A stretch of DNA of 64,000 nt from Strongylocentrotus purpuratus (lineage: Eukaryota; Echinodermata; Echinoidea; Camarodonta; Strongylocentrotidae). A model generated the notes under the pieces. That model was not told the DNA's origin and searched no databases. It saw only the letters and a list, made by a program, of their open reading frames with translations. A program made the position numbers and the translations under genes. Location: the NCBI RefSeq assembly GCF_000002235.5, contig NW_022145613.1, positions 5,506,447 to 5,570,446 of the forward strand. Direction: 5' to 3'. Positions within the stretch are counted from its first letter, which is position 1; every line of letters begins with the position of its first letter. Below are positions 1-14,000 of this stretch, one piece after another.

Positions 1-92
1 ATCGTTTTATTTAGGTGATGCTCTCATGATCGAAATTTTTTATCAAATAAATATTACCTGCTGGTACTCCTGGTATTCAGGGTGATTTATCC

Positions 93-260
93 ATGTACAC
101 TGCAGAAAAAACTATTCGAAAACCATAATTTCCATCATAGTTTTAAAAAACCACATTCCAGGAGTGGGTTTTTGTCGAGTTCATGGCTTTTTGTAGCAAA
201 TTCCGATAAACTTTGGAATGTTGCGTACAAAAACCCATGGTTTTTGCGTGCAGTGTAAAT
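93..260. mobile_element. Small MITE-like inverted-repeat element
   Basis: The left end reads TACACTGCAGAAAAAAC and the right end, reverse-complemented, TACACTGCACGCAAAAAC, about 165 bp apart, with further inner pairing (AAAACCAT / AAACCATG). No coding capacity. Target-site duplication not clear. Confidence 0.45.
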
Positions 261-1210
261 GCCCCACATGAAATGTATTGTAGTACCCAGCAGAAATATT
301 TGTTATTCTTCCACAGACCCAATAATAAACACACATTTTTGTTCTTTTTGTCTAGGAATATATTTTTCCTTTATGAAATTTGGCCACAAGGTGTCCAGAA
401 TTTGTTCAGCCAGGGGAATAATTCCTTGGAGTAGAATTGTAAATATTGTTTACTCTCTTAATAATGTATTTTTGAAGAGCTCTTCAGGAGTTGAGTTCCC
501 CCCCCCCCTCTTTATTTTCTCCTTGGTAGATGAACAGATTCAGAGTGTTGTTTGGCCAGGTTTCTCAAGAGTCCACATTTGAGGTCATTCTAGCCATCTA
601 GGCAACAATCTCCCCGATATCACAGAATAAACAGGACAAGACAAAGCAAATAATTTGTCATCACGCTATATTATAACCTGAGCAAGATACCAAGCCTTTT
701 TTGGGGTAGCTAGATTAAAACAAATATTAGTACATTGAATTCATTCCATGCAGGTACTCCATATTGCTACATTTGTAGCGCATACAGTCTAGTACTGGCT
801 GGCTGTACAGGACAGGCTTAAATAATTTTTTTGTTAATTGGATGGAATTTTTTATCACTCTTCACTACAGTAAATTTATGGAGCTCTTTCTTGTGGGATT
901 TATAATCAACAAATAGGAATTAGCAGTTTAATCAACCATTGCCAGAAGAAGGATGTGTTATTGTGATTTTTTTTTCTTCAAATCTGAGGAGTGAGCTTGA
1001 TTGACTACCTGTACTAAGATTTGCTTTAATAAGACCATTGTGAGCTGAAGTGTTGGAGCCTACATTACATGGTAATATCAGTGCAAATACCAATTATGTG
1101 AATGATTTTATTGATGGAGTCAGGAGATGAAGTCATTTGGCACTTGAAAATCCTGTCATTTTTGTGGATTATTGATCCAGGACAATTTAGCATGGAAATG
1201 TTTCATTGTG

Positions 1211-1254
1211 TTTTTATTATTATTATTATTTTTTTTTTTTTGGGGGGGGGGGGG
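1211..1254. repeat. Simple tract (TTA)n - T(n) - G(n)
   Basis: TTA units run into about 12 T and then 13 G. Likely unstable in length. Confidence 0.9.
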
Positions 1255-4200
1255 TCTTGAAATGATCATCTATTCTTGGGAAGAAATGGTAATGAAATAA
1301 TCAGTTAGAATAAACATGTATATATTTCCGTTGGTACTACAGATAATCATGATTGAAAAAATAGAGTAGATTTCTGAATATACACAAAGTCAGAGGGAGG
1401 AAAATAGTTTGCTAATGAAGTTATGGATCAAACAAGCATTCTATCAATGAGCAATCAAATTTATGATTTCCTTTTCTTTCAATGTGAATTCTACCATGGA
1501 CATACCATGTTTATGACTCTGTTATGTTTCTTGGAAAACATCTGGTATTGTTCAGTGAGTCATCTATATTATCTTTAATTAGTTACCTATATCATGAATT
1601 CATGTTGTATGTTTACTTTCTTCACTTTGGTAATATTTTGAATACATTTCATGTGTGCCAGGTTCTGCACATATGTATTGATATAAAATCATAATATTCT
1701 TTACCATTTTTTTCTTTATCAAAGAGCAATGAATATGTTTGCTTTGATTTTAACATTTACATGTATACTGAAGTAGTGTTAAAACTACTGAATGTTTGTA
1801 TTCTTTTTTTAATCACCAGAACTTTTACAAAATACTCAGATCAGGAAAGAAGTGTAATTTATCATTCCTTTCTAAAACTTGAAACAGGTATCATCATAAT
1901 TTACTCCACAATCATTCTTAGGATACATGACCTAAACTTTCTCAGAATGCATCAATATCTGTTTAACAGATAACAATAGAAGCCAGACAGCCAGTACAAT
2001 AGATCTTGATCGATCAATGTTTTGTGGCTTTTTCTTGCAAGGACATAGCTATTGTATTTGACGCGCACTAAGAAAAATATTGACAACATTATACGGTATG
2101 GATGGAGGCCTGACTTATTTTCAAGAAGCTGAAATCATTTGATGCTGTGAAATTGTTAAGACTTCCACCATTTCTCAAGAAATTGATATAAATTAATGCT
2201 GATAAATTCTGCAGGTCTACTTATGACAATCATTTGGATGTTTATTGAAGATTTTATTTCACCATTTAAGGTTTGTATCAATGTTTTTTGTGTGAATAAG
2301 ATTATGGTTTTGAATTGTAGTACACTATAGACGAAGAGGGTGAAAGCCTTTTGTAAAAATGTGGTTCATCGAAAAAGAGATGGATTGGAGAAGCTGTCAG
2401 TTTAGTTCTTAGAAGGCAACGGTACCTAGTGCCTGGGTACTTCATTATGTTATTTTTCGGTGCTGTCTATTAGCAATTATTGATTTAGAATATCAGGGCT
2501 TGGGAATGGGATTAATGTGAAGTTAACTCTCAGTTACACGATAAGTCCATACCCTTTTAGCTCTAAAGATTGCATCCAATTGAAAGCAGTAGACGGCAAC
2601 ATGTAAATGCACTATTGATCATTTCAAGAAAGATGATTATTTAGTACAAGTTTAAAGAATGATATTGCAGTAATCAAGCAGATTAGCAAATCATATCAAT
2701 AGCAATGGATATGTCAATAGACATTATAAACAGAAAAATAAACTATAAATTCATGGAATTTATGCAGCTGACTGCACCCAAATACTTGCTTTTGTTTTCA
2801 GCATTCACTTGCAGTACGTAGGTAGCTACTGTGAATTGTTTATCATTCACTGGTGGTGAATACTACACTCAGGGTGAAGGTAGTCTACAAGCAGAAACCC
2901 TGTTGTAATATTTTGGATAATATACAGTATTCATAATTAACCCAAGGGTGAAGAAATAAGACTATGAATGTACAAAATAAATACAATGATAGGAAATGCT
3001 ACAGTATAAAGTCAAAAGTCAGATTCAGTGTATTTAAATATTTGTAATATTTAATATGATGCACAGTAACAGAGGTCATTTCTGCCCGTCGACTGTCAAA
3101 CGTGTAGGAGTAGATGGCGTTCCACTCCATTGCTTGAGATAGACCACTGAAGTTAATTACATCTGGGCTAATATCTCTATTCTCTGGTGGCGAAACAACA
3201 GCTTGTTTGCATTCTGGCAGTTTTGAATGAAGAGCGGAGTGTGGATTTTATCGTCCCTTTGACATTTAAGGCTTGTATAATAACAGTGAAGTCGCTAATT
3301 TATTAGGACTTGTGCTCTTAACACAGGATTAATGAGGAATCTGTATTGTATGAAATATGGTATGGAATGCGTTATGGTGACCGTGTATCAGCTGTTGTGT
3401 GTAAATATTGATGAATTCAAAATGGGATTTAGCGTAAACCGCAGATATATGACACTACTTGGACTGAATTGCAAATTTGAAGACTGGTAATTGTTACAAC
3501 ACTGATTTTAAAGGATATACCACACAGTATATCTTGTTATTTCCTACAAGAATTGTACATATTGAACTGGAATTGCGAACAGGAACAGTCAGAGAACAAG
3601 ATTTTCTATATATTCATACCTAATTTCACATACTATGACTGGAGAAACTGTCCAGGGCCCACGTTTTGGAGCACTTCTGCAGTGAGTGGAAGAGGTGACA
3701 CATCGCTAAACCAAATTTGAACAAAAGGGAGGTGATCGACGACGTGTCGAAAACATCTGAATATTTTCATAAACAGACAGAAGAGTACATATTGTCTCAG
3801 TGACCGGTGCTGGAAGCAGAGTTGTCTCAATGTGTTTATCAACTCATTCCTGCATCCCTGGATGTTAAGAGGACCAGTCATATTTTCCAGAAATATGTTT
3901 GCTTTTTAATAGTTTGATTATATGTATGGTTGTTCAGATTCTGAAGACTTTGAATGCCACTTCGGTTTTAATGCTGTGTATTCATTCACATTTTTATATC
4001 ATGGAGTACATCTAAACTGTAAAGGAACGGATAGAGTGGATGCTCTTAATACACACGCATGATTCCAGGTGTGTGTTGTGATTCGTATGCCTCCTTGATT
4101 CCTTCTTGTTGATCGTTACCATAGCAACGTGAGCATGGCTTACGTCTCTCTCCCCAAGAAGTGATGAAAACTGTCCCTGAGTTAGATGAGCTGCTCCACT

Positions 4201-4965
4201 CTCTTCAAATCTGACCTTGTGACCCACAAGACGTAATTCTTCAAACTGGCAACGCGAACAGATAATCTGATTTTGTAAACGATGTGTACATCCACGACAC
4301 TCTCAAATCTAACTGCCATCTTACCATTTTGTGAATTAACAAAGCTGCGTTTCATTTACCTCTCCCTCTTTTCCCAACAAAGCGAGAAAACTTGAAGTTG
4401 AATCTACTGAGATACTTGCTGTACATTTATGCTGGATGTATGATTTAGCCTACATTTGTTCCATGAGCAATTAATTACCCTTAGCTTGATATTTTATTAT
4501 TCATTAACTATACTACACCAACGTTGCAGTCGCACTGACTGGTTTGCATTATTTTGGTGGATACTACGGAAAAAAAAGATGTAGCCATAGAGATTTTTCA
4601 CAACAGCTCTTGAGTAATCTGTTTGTCATCTTGGGCGTTGCTTTAGGAGCGATGTGTGAGAGTCGTTCTTCAAACGTTTGTTTGAGAGAATAATTTTGGC
4701 TTATTCATTACATTTTTACAATGGCGAACATCACATCAGTCTGACATAGTGACATTGTCATCGACGCTCATGTCAGCACTGTATTTTCAGAGACATCTCT
4801 TTTTGTTGAAACATTTTCTAGCATCGTCTCTTTACCTTTCATGGAACACGCTATGATCTCTTTAATACCTGAGGAATATACAATTTGGAATAATGACAGT
4901 TATGATACCCATCTCCTTCTAATCATGTTTGCGCTGGACTTTCACCCGCTCTCGGCAGCGAGATT

Positions 4966-5041
4966 ATGAGTAGTTCGGTTGATAAAGTTGATCAAGACGA
5001 AGATCCCCTTGCTTGGATATACGATGAGGAGGACCTCAGAG
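4966..5041 (+). CDS. TRAK1: TRAK exon 1a (first coding exon)
   Basis: An ATG at 4966 opens 25 acidic codons (MSSSVDKVDQDEDPLAWIYD...) and one extra base before the donor GTAAGG at 5042. The phase-1 end joins exactly to the acceptor at 18618 to give the alanine of ALCGDR. It is too short for an ORF scan and is called from the matched phase, donor and gene context. Start choice: it is the ATG of the short open stretch before the donor. It could be one of two alternative first exons. Confidence 0.72.
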
Positions 5042-8000
5042 GTAAGGTTGAAACGATAATCATTTTATGTTGAGAACTAGGAGGGAGTTCAGTTGGGTCA
5101 TATGATTTGCATAGACTTAATGCCGGTGTTGCTCTCAGCAGACTGGTGTTTCAAAGTCATAAGGTCTTATGTGTAGCACCGAACAAGAATACCAGTTGGA
5201 ATTAAAATAATATGATGAAAATTGTATTATTGATAACTAGCTAGCCTACTATAGGATAGCTGCAGAATAATCTGTCATATTACAAATCTACCAGACAACA
5301 AAGAAGGGGGGGGGGGGTGGGGCTGGTTGTACATTTCATCAAATGGGTTTTTATTCTCAATTTCGAAAAGAAACACTTTTAAACTCCATTCTTTTTCATT
5401 TGTTCTGTTATGGCAATCAGGAACTTCTATAAGAAAAAGAAGATTCTTTTTAAATGAACCCATTGATCTGGATGAATATGGAAACAAAATTAAGAGTAAG
5501 AGATGAATAGAGGAAGTACACGTTTAACATAATTGAGGAGATGTCCGTTTCCCCAATCAATAGAGCGTAACATTACTATGTTTGCTCTGGTACTCTGGCA
5601 AATATTGAAATGTTCCCTGCATGTGATTCTACCTATTACGTACAGTGCTGCTGTGCTTTGTAACAGATATATTAAAAATAGCCTCATTGTTGTAATGGCA
5701 AACTAAACAATCTATACTTCTCACAGGCCTATTGTTCCTTTGTGCAACTAATGAACTTATTTTAACCTTGGCGATAGGAATATTGCTCAGTGCAAAGATA
5801 TTTCTCTTGATCAACAAGTGGGCGTTGATATGAAACCATGTACAAAACAAATACAGTACAGTCTTATTTATGAAATAATTAATACACACATTTGTGTATG
5901 GTGGTCGAATCATATGGGTTTAGTTTCTATTGCCTAATCTATATTACGTTGAGTTGGACAACTCATGTTTACAACTACATGTGATATGCCTAATGTGATT
6001 AGATGGATGAGTAGATTTATTTTCATCAGAAAGATTATAGGAAGCTAAAGAATAGTCATTATAATTACAGATTTGGAAAGGATTTTTTAAGTTTACATTA
6101 CATGAAATATCAAAAGCATTTGCACTCTTTCAAAATCTTGTTCAGAAGATGATGTCTTTTTATATCACCACATAGAATTCCCAATACTGCATTGTTTACG
6201 ATTTACACAATTTACAAATGTCTCCCTGTATGAATTAATAGAGGTACTGCCGTAAACTGGTATTTGAAGAAGTGCATATTTTGAAGAGTATTTTCAAATT
6301 GTGCACCTAAAATTGTTGGTTGGTTAGAAATTCAAAGTTTCAGAAAGGATTCTCTTTATATGATAGTTTCTTCCATGATCCATCGAGATGCTTGATGCTA
6401 AGCAACTTTGGCTTTGCTTTTGGAAACAGTTGTCATGGCAACACTGTAAATGAATATGGCATTGAGTGTGTTGTTATGACGATTGGTGCACTTTAGGTGA
6501 TGGTTTCAGATCAGTGCGTGAAACTCTATGTGAACCTCAGTACAGGGCTGGGAATTGGTAATGCATACACATCACTCGCCATATCATGTGATAGGTAGGA
6601 CTACTGCTAGAGAATTTGATAGGGTGAATTGAGGCCTTTTTTCGAGAAAGGTACAATATATATGGAAAGAATGTGCACTTCATCGCAAAAAGGAGAAAAT
6701 AGCATGTGGTTGTGTTTAAAATTTTCGTTTGAAACTATATTTAAGGAATCTGAATCAATTTTTTTGTATGAAAGGAATTTACCTCAATCTTATGAAAGTT
6801 ATTAACCTCAATCCTGTTTGATTGAAATCTTCGGAACGGAAAATGTTGGGAAGGTTTATTTCATTGTATGAGAAATTGAATAAGGACATTGTGACCATAT
6901 AAGATAATATCTGATATATGGTTTTTTGTTTATAAAAATTTGCAGGATGCATACATTGCACAACTGCACTTGGTATAATGCTGGAAGTTGATATGTTGGC
7001 ACAATATCCTAGTGTTCGTGCAATGTGTTTTGAGGCAATTTGTGTGCTACTTGTAAATACAATATGGATAATTTGTTGTGCAGCAGACAGAAGGGCCTTT
7101 ATGTTGACCAGGGCAGCGTGTCACAAAACTTGTCATCAGTGTCAAATGACAGTCTTTTTTATAAGCTACTGAAATCCTTGCTTCTGCTTGGTTATCAGCA
7201 AATTTGTCACTGATTTTTGTCATTTGTCATCGGAAAAAGGCTTTGTGAAACGGGCCCCAGGTCTACTAATTATGAACGCACACTATTGCATTAAGCCGAA
7301 GGTTGTTCGAATTAAAATTTCTGTTATCTCAAAAATATATGGTTATTTGAGTTTACCATCTATTTTCTCTGTTATGTGAGCTGATAAAGAAAGAATTCCC
7401 AGTCATGTTTGAAAATATTGTATGACATGAATGAAAATTTAAAAACCTTAGAAGCAAGTTATGAGAAATGTGGCATTCGCACATGCTAATGACCTCCTTC
7501 CATTGGCACAACGAATTGTGATTATCAAACGTTTCCTTCGCTTGAACACCAGTGCATGAAAGTACTTTTCCATGTATGTCATCTATCAATAATTAACACC
7601 ATATAATGTGCTGTATTGTCTGACAATAATGCAATTGAGGTTATGCCAAGGCTTAGACCTCATTGAGAGCATATTTCCGCCATTTTTAGCGCAGATTTGC
7701 TAACCATCATCACCTATTGAACCGATAACGAGGGTGTAATTAAGGCCATCTTACACTGTTTAGGGAGCTAATTGAATTATCTGCTTCCCCTTCAGTATCA
7801 TCACCTGCATGTCATGGTAACTGTGATGATCTATTTTTAAGGACATGGGATAATGTTGGTAACATTAGGCGCATCTTTATCAGCTCGAGATCGCCAAATA
7901 GCCCGCTATTTCTGATTTGGGAAATAACCACAAAGTTACAAATTGCGTCTTCATCAGCTTGAGATTTGACCTTGAAACTTGAAACTCGACATTGAGAAAT

Positions 8001-11000
8001 TAGCTCAAGATATTTTGCTCAGCGTTCGCCGCATAGTGCAAGTCTTCGGTCTGGTGAAGACGCACCGGACAATTAGCTGGATATTTTGCCAAATAGTGGG
8101 ATATTTTGCAAACTATCCCAAGATATCTTGGGATGACAATCCCGACCAAATATCCCACTAATTGCAACTTCGGGCTGATGAAGACGCAAATTAGCTGGAT
8201 AGTTGCGATCGGGATAGTTCAAATAGCTGGATATTTGGCAATCTCGAGCTAGTGAAGACAGGCCTATGGTAACTGTGATGATCTATTTTTAAGGACATGG
8301 GATAATTAATGTTGGTAACAGTGGATAGGTATTAAATCAGTGCCTTGTGATGTTGAAGCCTGATATGGTCTCATGCTGAATATTGTAGCATTTTCATGTG
8401 ATACGGAGCCTCCGCAGGGATTAATTTGCAGTGTTTAATCCTGTGGTTGCCAGAGTTGCAAACATGAAGCTTAAAAGCACACTGTCCTACTTGTAGATAC
8501 TTGCTCCCTCTATATAGAAAACTTCCCCAATCCGGGCCTGTTGGTCCCCCATGATCCTCTTTTTCTTATGTTAAATGAGAGCTGAGTTAATGAGATAGCC
8601 ACCTGTCACAGTGACCTTGCTGGCTCGCTGGGCAGTCTAATCCCTTCTGGCTGAAGTAGTAAAGCCTGCCTTTAACCCCTTCCTTTAACCCCTTTCTTAA
8701 CATGAGCTGCAAATTCTTTTCCAGAGCTTAGATATTAAACGTCAAGTTTTTACTAAAATTAGCTATTTCTTTTGTCCAACAAATATATGGTCTTAGTTTA
8801 AACTGCTAATAGAACACATTGGAACAATGAAACCCAAAGTATCATCTTCAAACTTTGAGAAATTTTCTCTCTTGTGTATTTGCTTTCTTACTACATTTCA
8901 TATATGGTAGCCTCCTAGTGATAAATCTTCCAAATTTCCCCAAAATGCTTTTGTTTGTTTTATATGTTTAAAAATAACACACAATTGTTCATTAAAGTAG
9001 GTTTCATTACTTATCTTGATTATATAATGGAGCAAATTTCAATAGTTAATACATCATGGCACAAGGATCATAAAGGGTACCTTTGATACAACTTGCCGTG
9101 ATTATTGCCCTTTAGATGGACTAGGCCCTAAGCCAGGTTTTAGTACATAGCTAAGATCCTACCACCGGTAATTAGCCGAGGATCATTGCCTACAAAATAT
9201 TGAGACATGATTTTAAAAAGACATGAAAATCCCCTGATCTTGATCTGTTTATGTAAATTCTCTTCAAGTTCCAAATGAGTGGTACTTGATTCAAGAGTTC
9301 CTCAACCCTGGTAATCATTTCAGGACATTAGCCAAATCCTGTTATCCCCCCTTGTTTGCGGCAGTCAGGAGTTTGTGTCCAATCAGCATTCTGTAAGAGG
9401 TCGACAGTTGCAACAAGCGAGCTTATGAACGCACAAGATCAATGTCACACATGATTCACCTCCAGATTGGCTCAGATTTTTCAGCGTGGACGTGACAAAA
9501 TAGCACGCGCCACTTTCCGAATTCAAAGCATTTCGTTAGCGAGGAGTCCCAGGAGGCAGACGCTTAGAGCGCCTAGGTGGCTGAGCTATCTGCTTCTTTG
9601 GATTTAAAGAAGACGGTCTTAATTACTGGAAGTCAGATCCTGAGCTGCGCGTATGGATTTTCTGTGGAATTTCAGATTTAAGAAGAGTCTGACTAGCCAT
9701 ATCCTGTAAGAAGCTGTTCCTACTGCAAACAACTCCAGTGACTACTTTCTGTCTTCCTTTTCTATGTATATAGGACATGTGAAACTGTGAGAGATATTCT
9801 CTGTTTACAAGCATTTGTGCTGTTTGTTTACAGAGCTTTGGTTAATATTCCCTGAAACTTGAACTGTACAAATCATATTTTTATGAAAAGGAAACAGAAT
9901 GTTTTGTTTGCAGAACTGATTGTTGAAGGATAAGAAACGTTGTAAAGTGTTTAGGGTATGCTGCCTACGTGAGCAAACACCGAATGTACCAGAGCCCTTC
10001 AAGGTGAAAGGTTTTTCTGCAAGGAAAATCCTGGTTTATTGGACTCGAGTGTCATCAAAAACCAAAACATTGACAGATGAATTCCTCTTCATGCTTTTTC
10101 TATGAAATCAAACTCTTTTGAACTTCAAGGAAAGAATTTACATATCTATTGTGCGAATGTCGCAGGTTGCTCATTTCCTTTGAAAAGATCTGATGAGTGA
10201 ACAGTTTTGATCTCTACAGGAATTGAGAGGCAACAAGTTTCTGCTGCGTGGATATGTTATTGCCACACTTCTGAAGGTCCTCCATCTTACCCTGGCTGCC
10301 ATTTCCTTCTTAAGAATACCTGCTTGAACCTGCTTGACCATCATAATGCTTTATGTCATGGTAACCTTTTGGAAAGTACAAAAATCGATGAACATCTATG
10401 AATAACCAAGTACTTTCCCATCTCGAGGTTATCGCTTCAGAGATATCTCTGTTGTCAGGTTTTGTGATTTCTTGGAGAACCGGAACACTCTGCATGTTCA
10501 AAGATACACCGATCAACGAACATCCCAGATTTCAAGGAGTCTTTGACAATCCCCAAACGTGTTAAGGGGTCAGATGTTTCGGTTGATGGGTTTTCTCAGG
10601 GTTTACCAGGTTCCTTGAGGACTCTTGAACGGTGCTCAAGATGGGCAGACTTCAAGACGAACATGGTTTTGAGCAGCGCACCATTTGCCTCAGGCGCAGG
10701 GCATCAATAGGTTTGTAGCACGTTTTCCAATTAATCCCTCGCTCATCAAGATTATTTATGGAAAATGATGAGATTATTTATGGAAAATTATGAGATTTGA
10801 TTGATGGTGCATTGTTATGTTAAATCATGTAAATTTGTACTAAATAAAGATTTTGTGCTTCTAGTGAAAATTTTAATGCATAATTTGAAGTTGAGCGTAT
10901 AAAAAACTATGAATAATTTTAAGCTAAATATGTGTACATTTTTATTAACTTATTTTTTTCAAAAATGGAATTTGCCATTGCAAGTTGACTGCTGAAGGTT

Positions 11001-14000
11001 CATTATCCATCTACTTAATACATTCAAATTTGTTTTGTCTGTACATTTACGAATGCTATAGTATGTAAGAGGAGAAAAGAGATGAAAATTATATGAGCAG
11101 AGAAGAACAAGAATGAAATAAAAGAACAAGACACAGAAAATAGAGTTGGAGTTATGATGTTAAAGAAAATATAAAATCTGGGAAAACAGATACAAAGAGC
11201 ATTGAGAATTTAGATATGGTATATGGAAGAAAAAAAAAGATACAAGCTATCATTGCCTCAATCCAGACAAACCTGTAATTAATATGAATAAAGTATGTAA
11301 CATTAAAAGCATAAGTCAAAACCCATGAGGAAGACTATAATTTTATGACATGATAAATAATCATTGTTCTTGTACTTTGGTCATGACCCTGGTAATCAAA
11401 TGGCAATCAAGATTTGCTCAAGTACTACATCTAGACGCAGCGCGCCCAGTCCCCAAACAGTCGAGAGGAAACCAGCGAGCATTGCAGGTTTCCGTAGTCC
11501 GGACATCCTCCGTTTGGGCTCTATATCTCCTGGTTTCTGTAAAACCATTCTTGGCTGTTCCACAATGGCATTGAAACAAAAGTGGACATGCCATAGAAGT
11601 GTTCCCTACCAGATATTCATCAGCGATTTTAATAGTGGAGCACCTTGCGTGCTCCTCTACTAGTTCCTGACTTTGGAAGATCCACTCAAAATTCACATCT
11701 TCTAAAGGACTTGTATACTGAACTTCTTGCGAGTCAGTCTTTGATATTACCTCTGCAGTCACTTGTATCAGACTTTCAGCAAGTATTCTGTGTTTTGTAC
11801 GGCATAGGAAACACCGCACATTCTGTTCTTACTATCTACCTCCAATAGGGCAAGTTTGATACAGCGTTTTGCTACAACGAGTGTAGTACAACAGGAAACC
11901 AAACTACAGATATTGCTCACAAATTGCGTCGCATGTCGACAGGATTTCTTTTCACTCTTTGTACTTGTGCCATTGCTCAATTTCCTTTGCATTTTGTAAG
12001 CCAACAATTTCCCTCTCATACCTGTGTATTTTGTATGCAGCAGCAGAAGGAGGAACTAGAATGCATTTGGAACGTGTTCAAGTCTACATCGACAACTAGA
12101 GATTTGTTTATGTTTTTATATCTCTGTATGATTCTCTGTTAAACTGAAAGCACTTCAAAATATATCATTATTATCGTGCCTGGAGATGAGGAGACATTTT
12201 ACTAGTGGTTACTTTTTCATGCTGTTCATTGATTCTGCCATCGAATTGTATCTTATTCTCTGAGATTCCTGAAACCTGCAAATCATTGTGCAACAAGTGC
12301 TTGTGGGCCAGGAGAAGCCACTTGTTCGACCACAGACCTTGAGTTACCAGCAGAGGATCTCGGTTGAGGCATCTGTTGTACCCACATCTCAACCTTACCC
12401 ATTCTCTGAAAGGCGTTTGCCAAATTGCTAATCCTCTCACGTAGACATATGCTGTAAATTTGTTAATCCTGGAGTTCATCAGGAGACGTGATCTGATAGA
12501 ATCCGACACCTGCTAAGCCTGCCTGTTCTCCACATCTTCATTTTTTTGCAGAACTTGTAGATTTGCAGTTTGAGGACAGGTGCCCTATGTTGACTTCTGA
12601 TTCATGTCCTGTTAATCTACTGAACAAAAAATAAAAGCGAAATTGACCTGGAAACCTACATTAAACTCATTCTTACCAAATTCATTATCTAACTTCAAGC
12701 AATATCTCCTCATAGATTTTAATCATCAACTTTTGACTTGAAATCAGGGAAGTTTTATTCTATCAAAAGAATAAGAACTCTGTTGTCTTCTTCTGGTGTT
12801 TGAAAACTCAAGTGAACCTCCAGTCGTCCTCGAACAATACACTGGTTGAGAGGGAACTGCCCTTTTAACACACTTCAACTTACACCGTGTCTGTCCGTCG
12901 TAGAAGGTGTACATTTCACTGACGATGCAAGAACAGAAATACTGCTTACAAATTTTGGTCCAGTGTGAGACTGGTTCGAGATTTTCTCTTTGTGATGGAG
13001 TACCCTATAACTAGCATCAGCATGAGAGACGAGTGGGAATTCATCACCTCGTATCTTTACGATTGTCTTGAGATAGGAGAGCTGAATGGTAAATGAATAA
13101 AATTAAAAATCAGGCAGATAATTATAATATTTGGAAATTATAGGTACTAGTGAGCTATTCTTAATGATCCATCTTTCCCGTTACTGTATTTATAGTTGAA
13201 AAAAATATGAAATTAGATTGACAGTGGACCAATTACCATTGTTTTCTTTTTCTTTCTGAATGGGGTTCGATGTTGGTACTCTCTCAGCTTTAGATATTAC
13301 TATTGTCGAAAGATAATTATTGCAAGTTTGAATACCGAAATTGCACCCTAAATGAACTTGAAGGAACCTGTAAGTAGATTCATTGACACATTTGTGTGAG
13401 ATTCATGTGCGCAGAAATAAAATTGCTAGTCAAATGTTGTTTTCCTCAGATCTACTACACTATAGAAAACCCATTTTCACGAATGCCATGATGTTGACCA
13501 ACTGGAATTATCAATTTTGTTCCCTTCAGGAACGCTTAGGATATAATTAAATGCTGTATTAAAGAGGCTAATAAAATGGCATGATATATTGATTAATTTG
13601 CTTCTGTTTTCAATGACAGTGAAATTTAATTAGAGGTTGATTTGTGTCGATAGTGCAACATATACTTTCTCCGTGAATCTCACGTTTAAAGTGTCAAGTG
13701 TCCTTAAACTTTGTGAACTGAGATAACAGGTGTAGCCTATTGAAAAACTGGGAGCTTTTCATAATTAAATCACATGACAGATGCATAATTGTATCGGTAC
13801 CTGGAAATGGCTAGAATATTTTTTGACCTTTTCAAATCTGTTTGGAGCCTGAAGGGAATTAAATCATCAGTTTAAGAAAGAGTTAACACCTTTCTAGCAC
13901 TGATCAGATGTTTGGAAACAATGACACCCCTGAGATATTCATAATTCAATGATTGTACTATGAGGAAGAAATTCATCAGTGATGAAAACATGTTTTTCCC

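Larger units (their letters stand above)
1..4965. other. Sequence upstream of the TRAK first coding exon
   Basis: No coding sequence I can support; open frames are short and AT-rich. It should hold the TRAK promoter and 5' UTR if exon 1a is the start, but no TATA box or CpG-dense promoter stands out. It contains a small inverted-repeat element (about 93-260) and a TTA/T/G simple tract (1211-1254). Confidence 0.6.
5042..12994. other. TRAK intron 1, part upstream of candidate exon 1b
   Basis: Noncoding as far as I can see. It contains a G tract (5306-5322), a foldback element with flanking direct repeats (7814-8320), one copy of the ~200-bp TTAA element (8471-8675), and a more GC-balanced stretch at about 9360-12540 where several 60-130-codon open frames occur, mostly on the - strand, without any recognisable domain. 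Confidence 0.6.

Noticed and set aside
11418..11819. 133-codon minus-strand open frame as a possible gene
   Set aside because: No recognisable domain, overlapped by equally long plus-strand frames, no clear start or splice context; kept only as part of an unexplained region.
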